A DNA stretch of 20,735 nt, taken from the NCBI GenBank assembly GCA_012910725.1, contig WNEG01000034.1:1-20735 (forward strand), written 5' to 3'. The notes below the pieces were generated by a model, which saw only the letters and a list, made by a program, of their open reading frames with translations, did no database searches and had not been told where the DNA came from. The first letter of the stretch is position 1; each line of letters starts with the position of its first letter. The DNA comes from Candidatus Ethanoperedens thermophilum. GTDB lineage: Archaea > Halobacteriota > Methanosarcinia > Methanosarcinales > EX4572-44. A program made the translations under genes and the position numbers. Shown here one piece after another: positions 14,936-20,735 of the stretch.

Positions 14936-15337
14936 ATGGTAAGTACACGATGGACCCATAGTATAACCACCGTTTATAACATTGGATATCATATTATTTG
15001 GTGTCCAAAATATAGACGAAAGGTTCTTGTTGATGCCGTAGAGGAAGTATTGAAACTCTTGCTCTATAAGAAGGCATACGAGATCGGCGTTTCCATTGAA
15101 GAAATGCAGATAATGCCTGATCATGTCCATCTATTCGTTAAAGCCCCACCAACAGCAAGCCCACATTGGATAGTTCAACAACTGAAGGGCTATACTTCCC
15201 ATGAACTGAGGGTTCAATTTCCTTCGTTAAAGACAAGGCTTCCCACGCTATGGACTCGTAGCTACTACATTGAATCCTGTGGGCATATATCAGAGGACAC
15301 AGTCAGAAAGTACATCGAGGAGCAAAAGAAAAAATGA
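14936..15337 (+). CDS. tnpA: TnpA, Y1-HUH transposase of IS200/IS605
   Basis: 133-aa single-strand DNA transposase. The metal-binding HUH pair is in MPDHVHLFVKAPP (His63, His65). The nucleophile is Tyr126 in DTVRKYIEEQKKK. Other family marks are YHIIWCPKYRRKVL near the N-terminus and SHELRVQFP in the middle. It acts as a dimer, nicking and joining hairpin-marked single-stranded ends. Its stop overlaps the tnpB ATG by four bases, giving translational coupling. All key residues are present, so activity is plausible. Confidence 0.92.
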   Translation: MVSTRWTHSITTVYNIGYHIIWCPKYRRKVLVDAVEEVLKLLLYKKAYEIGVSIEEMQIMPDHVHLFVKAPPTASPHWIVQQLKGYTSHELRVQFPSLKTRLPTLWTRSYYIESCGHISEDTVRKYIEEQKKK

Positions 15338-16338
15338 TTCTAACCTACAAAATCAAACATGGAAGGGACTTCTCAGAAGAACTGAGAAAAGCTAAGAAGA
15401 TAGCAAAATTCGCTATCCAAACCCATAGCCTTAGCTCCAAAGATGTTAAGAATTTCGGTCTTAAATCGATGATCTCTAATCAGATATTAAGGAAATATAG
15501 CCGAAGCAATACCGTCAAATCTGCCAAGAGTGTCAAATTAGCAATTCCCAACCAGGGAATTAAGGTAGATCGAGATGCAAAAACGATATCAGTGCCATGT
15601 TTGAAACTCTCTCTGAGATATGAGTTTCCAGATAACTTTGATAAAATTAACCAGATTGAGGTAGGAGAAGATTATACTTATGTTTCCGTATCTATTCCAG
15701 AACTAGAACTCGTTAAGGCTGATAAATGGATAGGAGTAGATCGAAATACTGTTGGACATATAGCTGTGGTGTCTGATCCTGAGTCCGGCAAAGTCGTCAA
15801 ACTTGGAAAGTCTGCTTTCCACATCCATCATAAATACAAGAACCTTCGCAAAGGATTTCAGAAGAAAGGCAAATATGGCAAAGTTAAGCAAATTAAGGAT
15901 AGGGAAAGTCGAATAGTTAAAGATATCAACCACAAGGTTTCCCGGAAGATCGTTGATACTGCCAGAGAATTGGACAGAGGTATCAAGCTTGAAGATCTAA
16001 CTGGAATCAGGAACGGAAAGAACACGGCAAAGTCATTCCGCTATGCTAAGAACAGTTGGTCTTTCTATCAGCTCCAAACGCAGATAGAATATAAGGCTAA
16101 GCTGCCTGGTGTGGAGGTCGCCTATGTTGATCCTGCATATACTTCAAAATCGTGTAGTAGATGCGGACTCATCGGAGACAGGAACAAAAAGAGTTTCAAG
16201 TGTCTTTGTGGACACGTTGATCATGCTGATGCAAACGCTGGATTTAACATAGCTAAGCGTCCGTGCATAGATCGATTGCATACAGACAGAGATGTATGTA
16301 AAGGGACCACTGATAGCCCTAAAACGGCTCTGGCTTGA
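15334..16338 (+). CDS. tnpB: TnpB, RNA-guided nuclease of the IS element
   Basis: 334-aa RuvC-type protein, ancestor-like to Cas12. Catalytic acids are Asp136 (WIGVDRNTVG), Glu220 (GIKLEDLTGI) and Asp299 (HADANAGFNIA). The zinc ribbon is C274-x2-C277 (CSRCG) with C290-x-C292 (CLCG). The N-terminal part is helical and basic. In characterised TnpBs the guide RNA comes from the element's right end and adjoining flank. The guide here would then start at 16389, in vapC, and point to the uninterrupted vapC site next to a TTAC-type motif. Length is a little shorter than many TnpBs, but all motifs are present. Confidence 0.92.
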   Translation: MILTYKIKHGRDFSEELRKAKKIAKFAIQTHSLSSKDVKNFGLKSMISNQILRKYSRSNTVKSAKSVKLAIPNQGIKVDRDAKTISVPCLKLSLRYEFPDNFDKINQIEVGEDYTYVSVSIPELELVKADKWIGVDRNTVGHIAVVSDPESGKVVKLGKSAFHIHHKYKNLRKGFQKKGKYGKVKQIKDRESRIVKDINHKVSRKIVDTARELDRGIKLEDLTGIRNGKNTAKSFRYAKNSWSFYQLQTQIEYKAKLPGVEVAYVDPAYTSKSCSRCGLIGDRNKKSFKCLCGHVDHADANAGFNIAKRPCIDRLHTDRDVCKGTTDSPKTALA

Positions 16339-16408
16339 ATCCAGCTAACCGTAGAACCCCAGGTGCTTTAGCCCTGGGAGTATGTCAGATCTGTACTGAA
16401 TATTTATG
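16240..16408 (+). ncRNA. Probable TnpB guide (omega) RNA
   Basis: By analogy with studied TnpB systems, the 3' end of tnpB plus the right end forms the scaffold and the first ~16-20 bases beyond 16388 form the guide. The strong hairpin at 16358-16378 supports structure here. The 5' limit is a guess. Confidence 0.35.
16358..16378 (+). repeat. Right-end hairpin of the IS element
   Basis: Stem CCCAGG/CCTGGG with a 9-base loop, 20 bases after the tnpB stop and 10 bases inside the right boundary. Confidence 0.7.
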
Positions 16409-16656
16409 AGATCAAATATAGGATCGAACAGATCAGGGACGAAGATACTGCAAACGATTGCATCACAACGATCAAAACGTACACGAATGTCCTGAACATA
16501 GACGAGGAGATCGCGCTGACGGGAGCTCAGATTCGATTGAAGCATAAGATGGGCGCGGTGGACTCGTTAATTCTTGCAACTGCGATACTTCACGATCTGA
16601 AGGTTCTGACCGGGGATCAGCACTTTGATGGGATGGATGAGGCGGTGATGATATGA
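16389..16656 (+). pseudogene. vapC: VapC PIN toxin, 3' part (separated by IS)
   Basis: Continues the interrupted toxin: SVLNIYEIKYRIEQIRDED (second acidic residue in YEIKYR), then GAVDSLILATAI and LTGDQHFDGMDEAVMI (third and fourth acidic sites). All four PIN residues are therefore present across the two halves, and the damage is the insertion alone. No start codon with a ribosome-binding site is obvious for this part by itself. Confidence 0.8.
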
Positions 16657-16913
16657 CTGGCGGTGGTGCTTGGGGGCAGAGATATGATCTTCACGCGCTC
16701 TCGCATTTTCGGTGGCAGGGGTGCTTGCGATGATGCGGAGTGGAGCGATTGCATGAGATCAAGGGAGATGCGATATATCAGGTTGAAGATGAAAAATTTG
16801 ATGAAGAAGTCTATTTACCGATATTTGTTGGGTCGTAGATTGAGATATTTGTCTCTTTTAACGCATAGGAAATTATAAACGCATTTCCTTCTCCTGCATC
16901 TGAAATGTTATTT
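16657..16913. other. Gap with no convincing gene
   Basis: Carries the right-hand direct repeat (16683-16718). A frame of 71 codons from 16663 overlaps the repeat and shows no motif. Another frame reads LHEIKGDAIYQVEDEKFDEE before stopping at 16836; it is protein-like and may be the tail of a lost gene, but no family is recognised. Confidence 0.4.
16683..16718 (+). repeat. Direct repeat right of the vapBC/IS block
   Basis: Partner of 14391-14424, differing by one substitution and a two-base insertion. It suggests the block lies between copies of one older sequence. Confidence 0.65.
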
Positions 16914-16980
16914 CTGTACAACGAAGTTGTGCAGTGATTGCGCAATCAAGAGTTGCTTTTCTGCATACGAAGTTGTGCAG
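16914..16980. repeat. Hairpin repeat locus E (hairpin-palindrome-hairpin)
   Basis: Hairpin 16914-16934 (CTGTACAAC/GTTGTGCAG, loop GAA), loopless palindrome 16935-16948 (TGATTGCGCAATCA) and hairpin 16961-16980 (CTGCATAC/GTTGTGCAG, loop GAA, one base lost). Same order and orientation as 8783-8856 in locus B. It lies upstream of the JAMM operon promoter. Confidence 0.8.
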
Positions 16981-17033
16981 TTTCTTGAAACCTGTGGGAT
17001 GTTGGTTTTTAGACGTGTTATTTTGCGAATGAA

Positions 17034-17102
17034 AAATTTAAGTACTATAACATACTATTGCTGTACTTGAACAGAATTATTTTGTTCTTCAACAATAGGA
17101 GG
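17034..17102 (+). promoter_or_regulatory. Promoter and palindrome of the surface-protein/JAMM operon
   Basis: An AT-rich TATA-like stretch (AAATTTAAGTACTATA, about 17034-17048) is followed by GAACA-N9-TGTTC at 17069-17087, about where transcription should start. AGGAGG (17097-17102) stands 8 bases before ATG 17111. A palindrome over the start site would suit a repressor, perhaps the winged-helix protein of the same operon (inference). Confidence 0.5.
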
Positions 17103-17110
17103 AAACGAAT

Positions 17111-17863
17111 ATGAATATGAAGAAATTTGTTGCGATAGGAATTGTGTGCCTCTTTCTGGCAGTTATGCCGGCAATGGCACAGGAAAATAACACGACTACA
17201 AATGGAAATGAAACAAATGCCACACTAACACCACCCCTTCCAAGCTTTGAACCAACTGAAGTACCAACAGCAGAGCCAACCACAGAATTAACCACAGAAC
17301 CAGCAGAAGCAAAGTTTCGGGTTGGTCCTACAGTAAGACTTCGACCTGTAAACGATGTGATTGATAAGTCGCAGGATGGACTGATTGAACTGTACATGAA
17401 CAACCCAGCTTTAAATGACGTGACACTGATAGCAGATGTGCAGGTCAACGTGCCATCGGGAATCCATGTTTATGGCGAAGGCTTTGGGTATGGCGCCGCA
17501 GCAGGAACAGTTGCCGGGAAGTTTGAGGTGCCGCCAGGAACTGTTCGAACAATCCACATCAATATCAAGAGCGAGAAGGTTGGTGACTTCACTGTGCACT
17601 TCACAGGCTTGTACTGGCCCGATGGCGATAAGGATGCATTCCAGCAGATCTCGCTGACGCACCCGTTTACAGTGAAAGAGCCGTCACCAATGCCAATGGA
17701 CGAGGAACTGACTGGTGGAGATGAAGCAAAAGGCAGCGAGAGTGAGAAGATGGAACTTCCATACACCTACATCATTATCGGGTGTCTTGCGGTGATTGCG
17801 ATTGCGTTTATTGCCCTTGTGATCAGAAAACCCCCGAAGACCGAGGTAACTGTTGAGGAGTAA
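17111..17863 (+). CDS. Secreted, membrane-anchored surface protein
   Basis: 250 aa. Signal peptide MKKFVAIGIVCLFLAVMPAM ending at AQ, then an Asn/Thr-rich and Pro/Thr/Glu-rich linker (NNTTTNGNETNATLTPPLPS and following) likely to be glycosylated. A beta-rich domain occupies about 75-190 (VRLRPVNDVIDKSQDGLIEL, VNVPSGIHVYGEGFGYGAAA, VPPGTVRTIHINIKSEKVGD). Near the end comes a single membrane span (YIIIGCLAVIAIAFIALVI) with a short charged cytoplasmic tail. The ectodomain is probably outside the cell and the tail inside, next to soluble products of the same operon. First gene of the operon; the JAMM gene follows after 8 bases. A fragment of a sister gene is at 14262. No named family recognised. 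Confidence 0.75.
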   Translation: MNMKKFVAIGIVCLFLAVMPAMAQENNTTTNGNETNATLTPPLPSFEPTEVPTAEPTTELTTEPAEAKFRVGPTVRLRPVNDVIDKSQDGLIELYMNNPALNDVTLIADVQVNVPSGIHVYGEGFGYGAAAGTVAGKFEVPPGTVRTIHINIKSEKVGDFTVHFTGLYWPDGDKDAFQQISLTHPFTVKEPSPMPMDEELTGGDEAKGSESEKMELPYTYIIIGCLAVIAIAFIALVIRKPPKTEVTVEE

Positions 17864-17871
17864 CGAAATAG

Positions 17872-18549
17872 ATGAGGAAAATCAGGGTAGGTATCGAGGG
17901 AAACGGAACGGTCAGGATTAAACTGAAAAAGGCAGGGAAAGCTGAGCGTTCTGGTGTGACAGAGGCTGGGAAAACACTTCCCTCACCACAAACATTCTCT
18001 GCACCAGATGTTCCCACTGCTGGAAGTAGAGGTTTTTCACTCTCTTACCCTCTTCTCGGCCAGATGGAAATCAGGGTGGAGTCTGTCTTTCGACCAAAAG
18101 AACCTGATGTGGAGGTGGTTTACGCGCTCACCGGATTTGGCAGAAGCGTTGACCATCTCCATAAATTCTCTTCCAATGAGGTGGTAGCTCATGCAACTCC
18201 AGAGATGATTTCATACACCGCCGAAAAAATGGTCGAGCACATCAGGGCGGAGCGAGCCGAGATGCCGAACCTGATCGTGCATGTCCACAGCCACCCGCTG
18301 GGTGCGCCTGCCCTGTCTGATGTAGATAAGGAGGCGATGCCGAAGGTTGCAGCAACGATTCAGACGATTGTGCCCGGTGCGACTGTACTTTTTGGCGTAC
18401 ATGCCATAGGTCGCGAGGAACGCCGTCCGCGGGAACTTCCGGAGCGAGTCTCTCTGAATAAGGTGCGGTGGAGCAGCATCACCAGATTGCATGAGGTAGC
18501 GTTCTTTGATGAGCACGCAGAGCCAGTTGAGGTGAGGATTGATGGATAG
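17872..18549 (+). CDS. JAMM/MPN-motif metalloprotease (Mov34/JAB family)
   Basis: Predicted zinc isopeptidase or peptidase of the JAB/MPN family, which in archaea can release ubiquitin-like SAMP modifiers. The full catalytic motif is visible: HVHSHPLGAPALSDVDKE gives His139 and His141, Ser149 and Asp152 with exact spacing H-x-H-x7-S-x2-D. Glu81 in VEVVYALTGFG sits where the family's catalytic glutamate lies. A basic 75-residue N-terminal extension (MRKIRVGIEGNGTVRIKLKK) precedes the domain and is not recognised. The gene overlaps the next by 8 bases. No E1, E2 or ubiquitin-like gene is in the window, so the substrate is unknown; a neighbour in the operon is one possibility. Confidence 0.85.
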   Translation: MRKIRVGIEGNGTVRIKLKKAGKAERSGVTEAGKTLPSPQTFSAPDVPTAGSRGFSLSYPLLGQMEIRVESVFRPKEPDVEVVYALTGFGRSVDHLHKFSSNEVVAHATPEMISYTAEKMVEHIRAERAEMPNLIVHVHSHPLGAPALSDVDKEAMPKVAATIQTIVPGATVLFGVHAIGREERRPRELPERVSLNKVRWSSITRLHEVAFFDEHAEPVEVRIDG

Positions 18550-19060
18550 GGGAGAGAGCATCGAAAAACTTGCCGGGCTTCTCTCGGCAGACGAGTATGG
18601 GGATGTGATTTCCGAGATGCTTGTCGAGATCCTTGCCGATGAACGGAAACGGAATATCTTTGTTGCCAAGCTCCAGGATGTGAGAAATGAGGCAAAAGCG
18701 ATTGATCAGGAGATCGCACTCACTCCAATGGAACAGGGTGTGCTTGATTTCATGCTCGAAGCAAAGCAGCCGCTTAACGCTGGCGAGGTGTCTGGTGGAT
18801 TGGGTGCGGAATATCCAAGTCTCCGCCACCGAACTCATGCGTCGAGCGTCTTGAATTCGCTTTTATCAAAAAGAACTCTCGGAAAGATTAAAATAGGTAA
18901 CAGTTACTATTTTACAACGCCAAAAGAGGCGGTGATTGAATGCCTGAAAAGGCGAGGCGAAGAACCTGACCGGTGCTCGCCTGTTAGAATCGCGGATGAG
19001 ACCGGGATGCCGCTTGCTGTGGTGCTTGAGGTGATCGGGGAGCTGCTCGGATCGGAATGA
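18542..19060 (+). CDS. Winged-helix DNA-binding-type protein
   Basis: 172 aa. The N-terminal 55 residues are an acidic helical region (ESIEKLAGLLSADEYGDVIS). From about 60 a winged-helix reads ALTPMEQGVLDFMLEAKQPL, NAGEVSGGLG, a helix around HASSVLNSLLSK and a wing (LGKIKIGNSYYFTT). A second short helix-turn-helix-like stretch closes the protein (VRIADETGMPLAVVLEVIGE). Start ATG 18542 overlaps the JAMM stop; a TTG at 18539 is the only nearby alternative. It may regulate the operon or act as an adaptor between the protease and ATPase. Specific family not recognised. Confidence 0.7.
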   Translation: MDRGESIEKLAGLLSADEYGDVISEMLVEILADERKRNIFVAKLQDVRNEAKAIDQEIALTPMEQGVLDFMLEAKQPLNAGEVSGGLGAEYPSLRHRTHASSVLNSLLSKRTLGKIKIGNSYYFTTPKEAVIECLKRRGEEPDRCSPVRIADETGMPLAVVLEVIGELLGSE

Positions 19061-19088
19061 AAAGAGAAGTCAGCAGGAGGAAAAGAAT

Positions 19089-20144
19089 ATGAAAAGAATC
19101 GAATTTCACGATAGGGAAAAGGAGACAAAAGATATCCATGCGATACTGGATAGCCGACCAACTCTGATCACTTTTATCTACGGACCGATCAACAGCGGAA
19201 AGACCGAATTGATTACCCACACGATAGAAGAACTGCCAGATGACTACGTTGTCTTCTACATAAACCTAAGGACCAAATTCCTGACAAGTTACGATGATTT
19301 CATCGAGTCATTGTTCGAGATGGAGATGGAGTCCGAAGCGACAAAAAGGAAGCGAAAGGAGACGCTCGCGGAACTGGTTTCGTCTGTTACGAAGGTTGCA
19401 GGCATTCCAATAACGAAAGAGTTTATGGAGTACGTTTTCAAGGACAAAAAACCAAAGAACGCATTTTCATACATAATCAAACTTTTTGAAGAGGTGAAGG
19501 CAGCAGGGAAGCAACCAGTGTTGATTTTAGATGAATTGCAGAAGATCGGGGATGTGAAAGTGAATGGTTTTCTCATTTACGAACTGTTCAACTTTTTCAT
19601 AGACCTGACAAAGGAGTTGCATCTGGCGCATGTCTTCGTGATCACATCGGATTCCCGGTTCATCGAGCATGTTCACAGCAAAGCGATGTTAGAGGGACGG
19701 TGCAGGTATCTGCTGGTGGATGATTTCGATGAAAGGACGACGATGGATTTTTTGGACAGGTATAACTTCAGCGATGAAGAAAAGAGTGTTGCATGGGACT
19801 ACTGCGGCGGAAAGCCAGTATGTCTGGTTGAGTTGGTGAATGCAAAAATCAATAGGAAAGATGTGGAGAGTGAGGCTAAAAAGTTCTTAAAGATTAGGAC
19901 AAGTCAGATACTGTCAATATTCGATGAAATAGCACTCGGGAAGATAGAATATTCAGAAAAGGCTTTGATAGGTGAGTTTAAGAATTTTGAAAAGGAAGAG
20001 CTGGTGCAATACGATAAAGTAAATAAAGAAAAAATATTTCTGGTTGAAAGAAATGTACTGTTTATTGACCCGACACAGAGAACAATTAAACCACAATCGC
20101 GGCTGAATCTGCTCGCGATACGAGAGGTGATGAAGGATGCATAA
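19089..20144 (+). CDS. Archaeal ATPase-family P-loop protein (copy 1)
   Basis: 351 aa, of the archaeal AAA+/STAND-related ATPase family (PF01637-like). Walker A is GPINSGKT (residues 32-39), Walker B is VLILDELQ (144-151), and VFVITSDSRF looks like the sensor strand. The middle (DFIESLFEMEMESEATKRKR) is a charged helical region. After the ATPase core, DDFDERTTMDFLDRYNFSDE and the C-terminal part look like the family's lid and winged-helix. No membrane segment. AGGAGG precedes ATG 19089. It follows the wHTH gene by 28 bases and overlaps the next gene by 8. Members often have unknown roles; some pair with defence or secretion loci. Confidence 0.82.
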   Translation: MKRIEFHDREKETKDIHAILDSRPTLITFIYGPINSGKTELITHTIEELPDDYVVFYINLRTKFLTSYDDFIESLFEMEMESEATKRKRKETLAELVSSVTKVAGIPITKEFMEYVFKDKKPKNAFSYIIKLFEEVKAAGKQPVLILDELQKIGDVKVNGFLIYELFNFFIDLTKELHLAHVFVITSDSRFIEHVHSKAMLEGRCRYLLVDDFDERTTMDFLDRYNFSDEEKSVAWDYCGGKPVCLVELVNAKINRKDVESEAKKFLKIRTSQILSIFDEIALGKIEYSEKALIGEFKNFEKEELVQYDKVNKEKIFLVERNVLFIDPTQRTIKPQSRLNLLAIREVMKDA

Positions 20145-20490
20145 GATGATCGTGATGTTGGCTGCCGGTTGGCTGCTGCTTGCGGCACTGCCGGCACCGG
20201 CATCTGCGGGACTTGTGGGCTTTCAGTACCAGCGAGAGATTGCGATTTGTGAGAACTCTGGCGAAACGCTCCGCGATTATCAGGTGCTGGTGGAGCTTGC
20301 TGGCAGCGACTTTCCGGGAGAGGCGCAGCCAGATGGTGATGATATCAGATTTACGGATGCGGACGGGCGTGAATTGAGCTACTGGATCGAGGAGTTCGAT
20401 GCGGGGTCAAAGCGTGCTGTGATATGGGTGAAGGTGCCTCTGATTCCTGCGAATGGCGAGGCGAAGCCTTTTGGTGAACAGAGAATCTAG
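20137..20490 (+). CDS. DUF2341 surface protein, truncated
   Basis: 117 aa: signal peptide MHKMIVMLAAGWLLLAALPA ending ASA, then the start of a DUF2341 domain (YQREIAICENSGETLRDYQV, DGDDIRFTDADGRELSYWIE, AVIWVKVPLIPANGEA). The domain normally continues with an aromatic strand (a YxYYGN-type ending) and is followed by further extracellular domains; here it stops at AKPFGEQRI. The last codons come from sequence that resembles the leader of the first ATPase gene, so the tail was probably lost when the second ATPase copy was joined on. Start overlaps the ATPase stop by 8 bases. Confidence 0.75.
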   Translation: MHKMIVMLAAGWLLLAALPAPASAGLVGFQYQREIAICENSGETLRDYQVLVELAGSDFPGEAQPDGDDIRFTDADGRELSYWIEEFDAGSKRAVIWVKVPLIPANGEAKPFGEQRI

Positions 20491-20505
20491 TAGGAGGAAA
20501 GAAAT

Positions 20506-20735
20506 ATGAGAAACATAGAATTTCACAACCGTGAAATGGAGACGAAAGAGATACGATTGATACTGGACAGCCGACCGACCTTAATCACATTCATTTACGG
20601 ACCGATAAACAGCGGAAAGACGGGACTGATCAACCACGTGATAGAAGAATTGCCAGAAGACTACGTTGTATTTTACATAAACTTAAGGACTAAATTTCTG
20701 GCGAGTTACGACGATTTCATCGAGTCATTGTTCGA
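20506..20735 (+). CDS. Archaeal ATPase-family P-loop protein (copy 2), 3' end outside window
   Basis: 76 codons visible, beginning MRNIEFHNREMETKEIRLIL, with Walker A GPINSGKT intact (followed by G instead of E). It is close to identical to the first copy over its length (for example SRPTLITFIYGPINSGKT unchanged), and the AGGAGG leader is also alike. This is a duplicated neighbour in the same operon. The cut at the window edge falls at ...DDFIESLF. Confidence 0.85.
   Translation, partial: MRNIEFHNREMETKEIRLILDSRPTLITFIYGPINSGKTGLINHVIEELPEDYVVFYINLRTKFLASYDDFIESLF

Larger units (their letters stand above)
14838..16388 (+). mobile_element. Complete IS200/IS605-family element (tnpA + tnpB)
   Basis: About 1551 bases with both genes in the same direction and subterminal hairpins at 14857-14876 and 16358-16378. 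The left boundary is placed after TTAC, the type of 5' target used by this family; the right boundary is at ...ATGTCAG. These ends were chosen because removing the element restores the vapC frame (KVFT|SVLNIYEIKYRI). An alternative right end a few bases away also keeps the frame. No target duplication is expected in this family and none is seen. Both genes look intact, so it may be recent and active. Confidence 0.85.

Noticed and set aside
16663..16878. 71-codon frame after the vapC 3' part
   Set aside because: Composition is arginine-rich and motif-free and it lies over a direct repeat; likely chance.

Overview
The window looks archaeal, most likely a euryarchaeon of the methanogen/ANME (Halobacteriota) kind. 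The case rests on gene content: a Csa3-type CARF regulator, an archaeal Thi4 thiazole synthase, a DUF373 membrane protein, a stack of CBS-only proteins, a GH133 glycogen debranching enzyme, LarB, PIN/AbrB toxin-antitoxin pairs, an archaeal-type ATPase family and DUF2341 surface proteins. TATA boxes also sit at archaeal distances from several starts. Species cannot be named from the sequence alone.

Layout. 1-600 (minus): an AbrB/PIN toxin-antitoxin pair running off the left edge. 600-941: a decayed IS200/IS605-type remnant. 1096-5706: csa3, thi4, a DUF373 gene on the opposite strand, and an IorA-like thiamine-diphosphate enzyme without its ferredoxin domain. 6001-10637 (minus): five CBS-domain genes carrying 18 CBS motifs in total, three of them tightly packed. 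10782-11115: remnant of a minimal nucleotidyltransferase antitoxin. 11116-13989: a glycogen debranching enzyme divergent from larB. 13989-14516: a repeat array, a duplicated promoter/start cassette and a surface-protein gene fragment. 14517-16656: a vapBC pair whose toxin is split by a complete tnpA-tnpB element; taking the element out restores an in-frame PIN protein. 17111-20735: a compact plus-strand operon of a membrane-anchored surface protein, JAMM-motif protease, winged-helix protein, ATPase, truncated DUF2341 protein and a second, nearly identical ATPase leaving the window.

Two themes are not explained by the genes. First, five intergenic regions (3.96, 8.7, 9.7, 14.0 and 16.9 kb) carry one family of short hairpins, mostly with 8-9 bp stems and 3-nt loops. 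Stem sequences differ between copies but stay paired, and at two loci the repeats have duplicated pieces of the adjacent gene. Second, a ~70 bp cassette holding a TATA box and an ATG-ACG-AC start occurs twice (4132 and 14196), driving different reading frames.

The best candidates for an undescribed system are the JAMM/wHTH/ATPase/surface-protein operon and the covarying hairpin family. Their functions are inferred, not shown.
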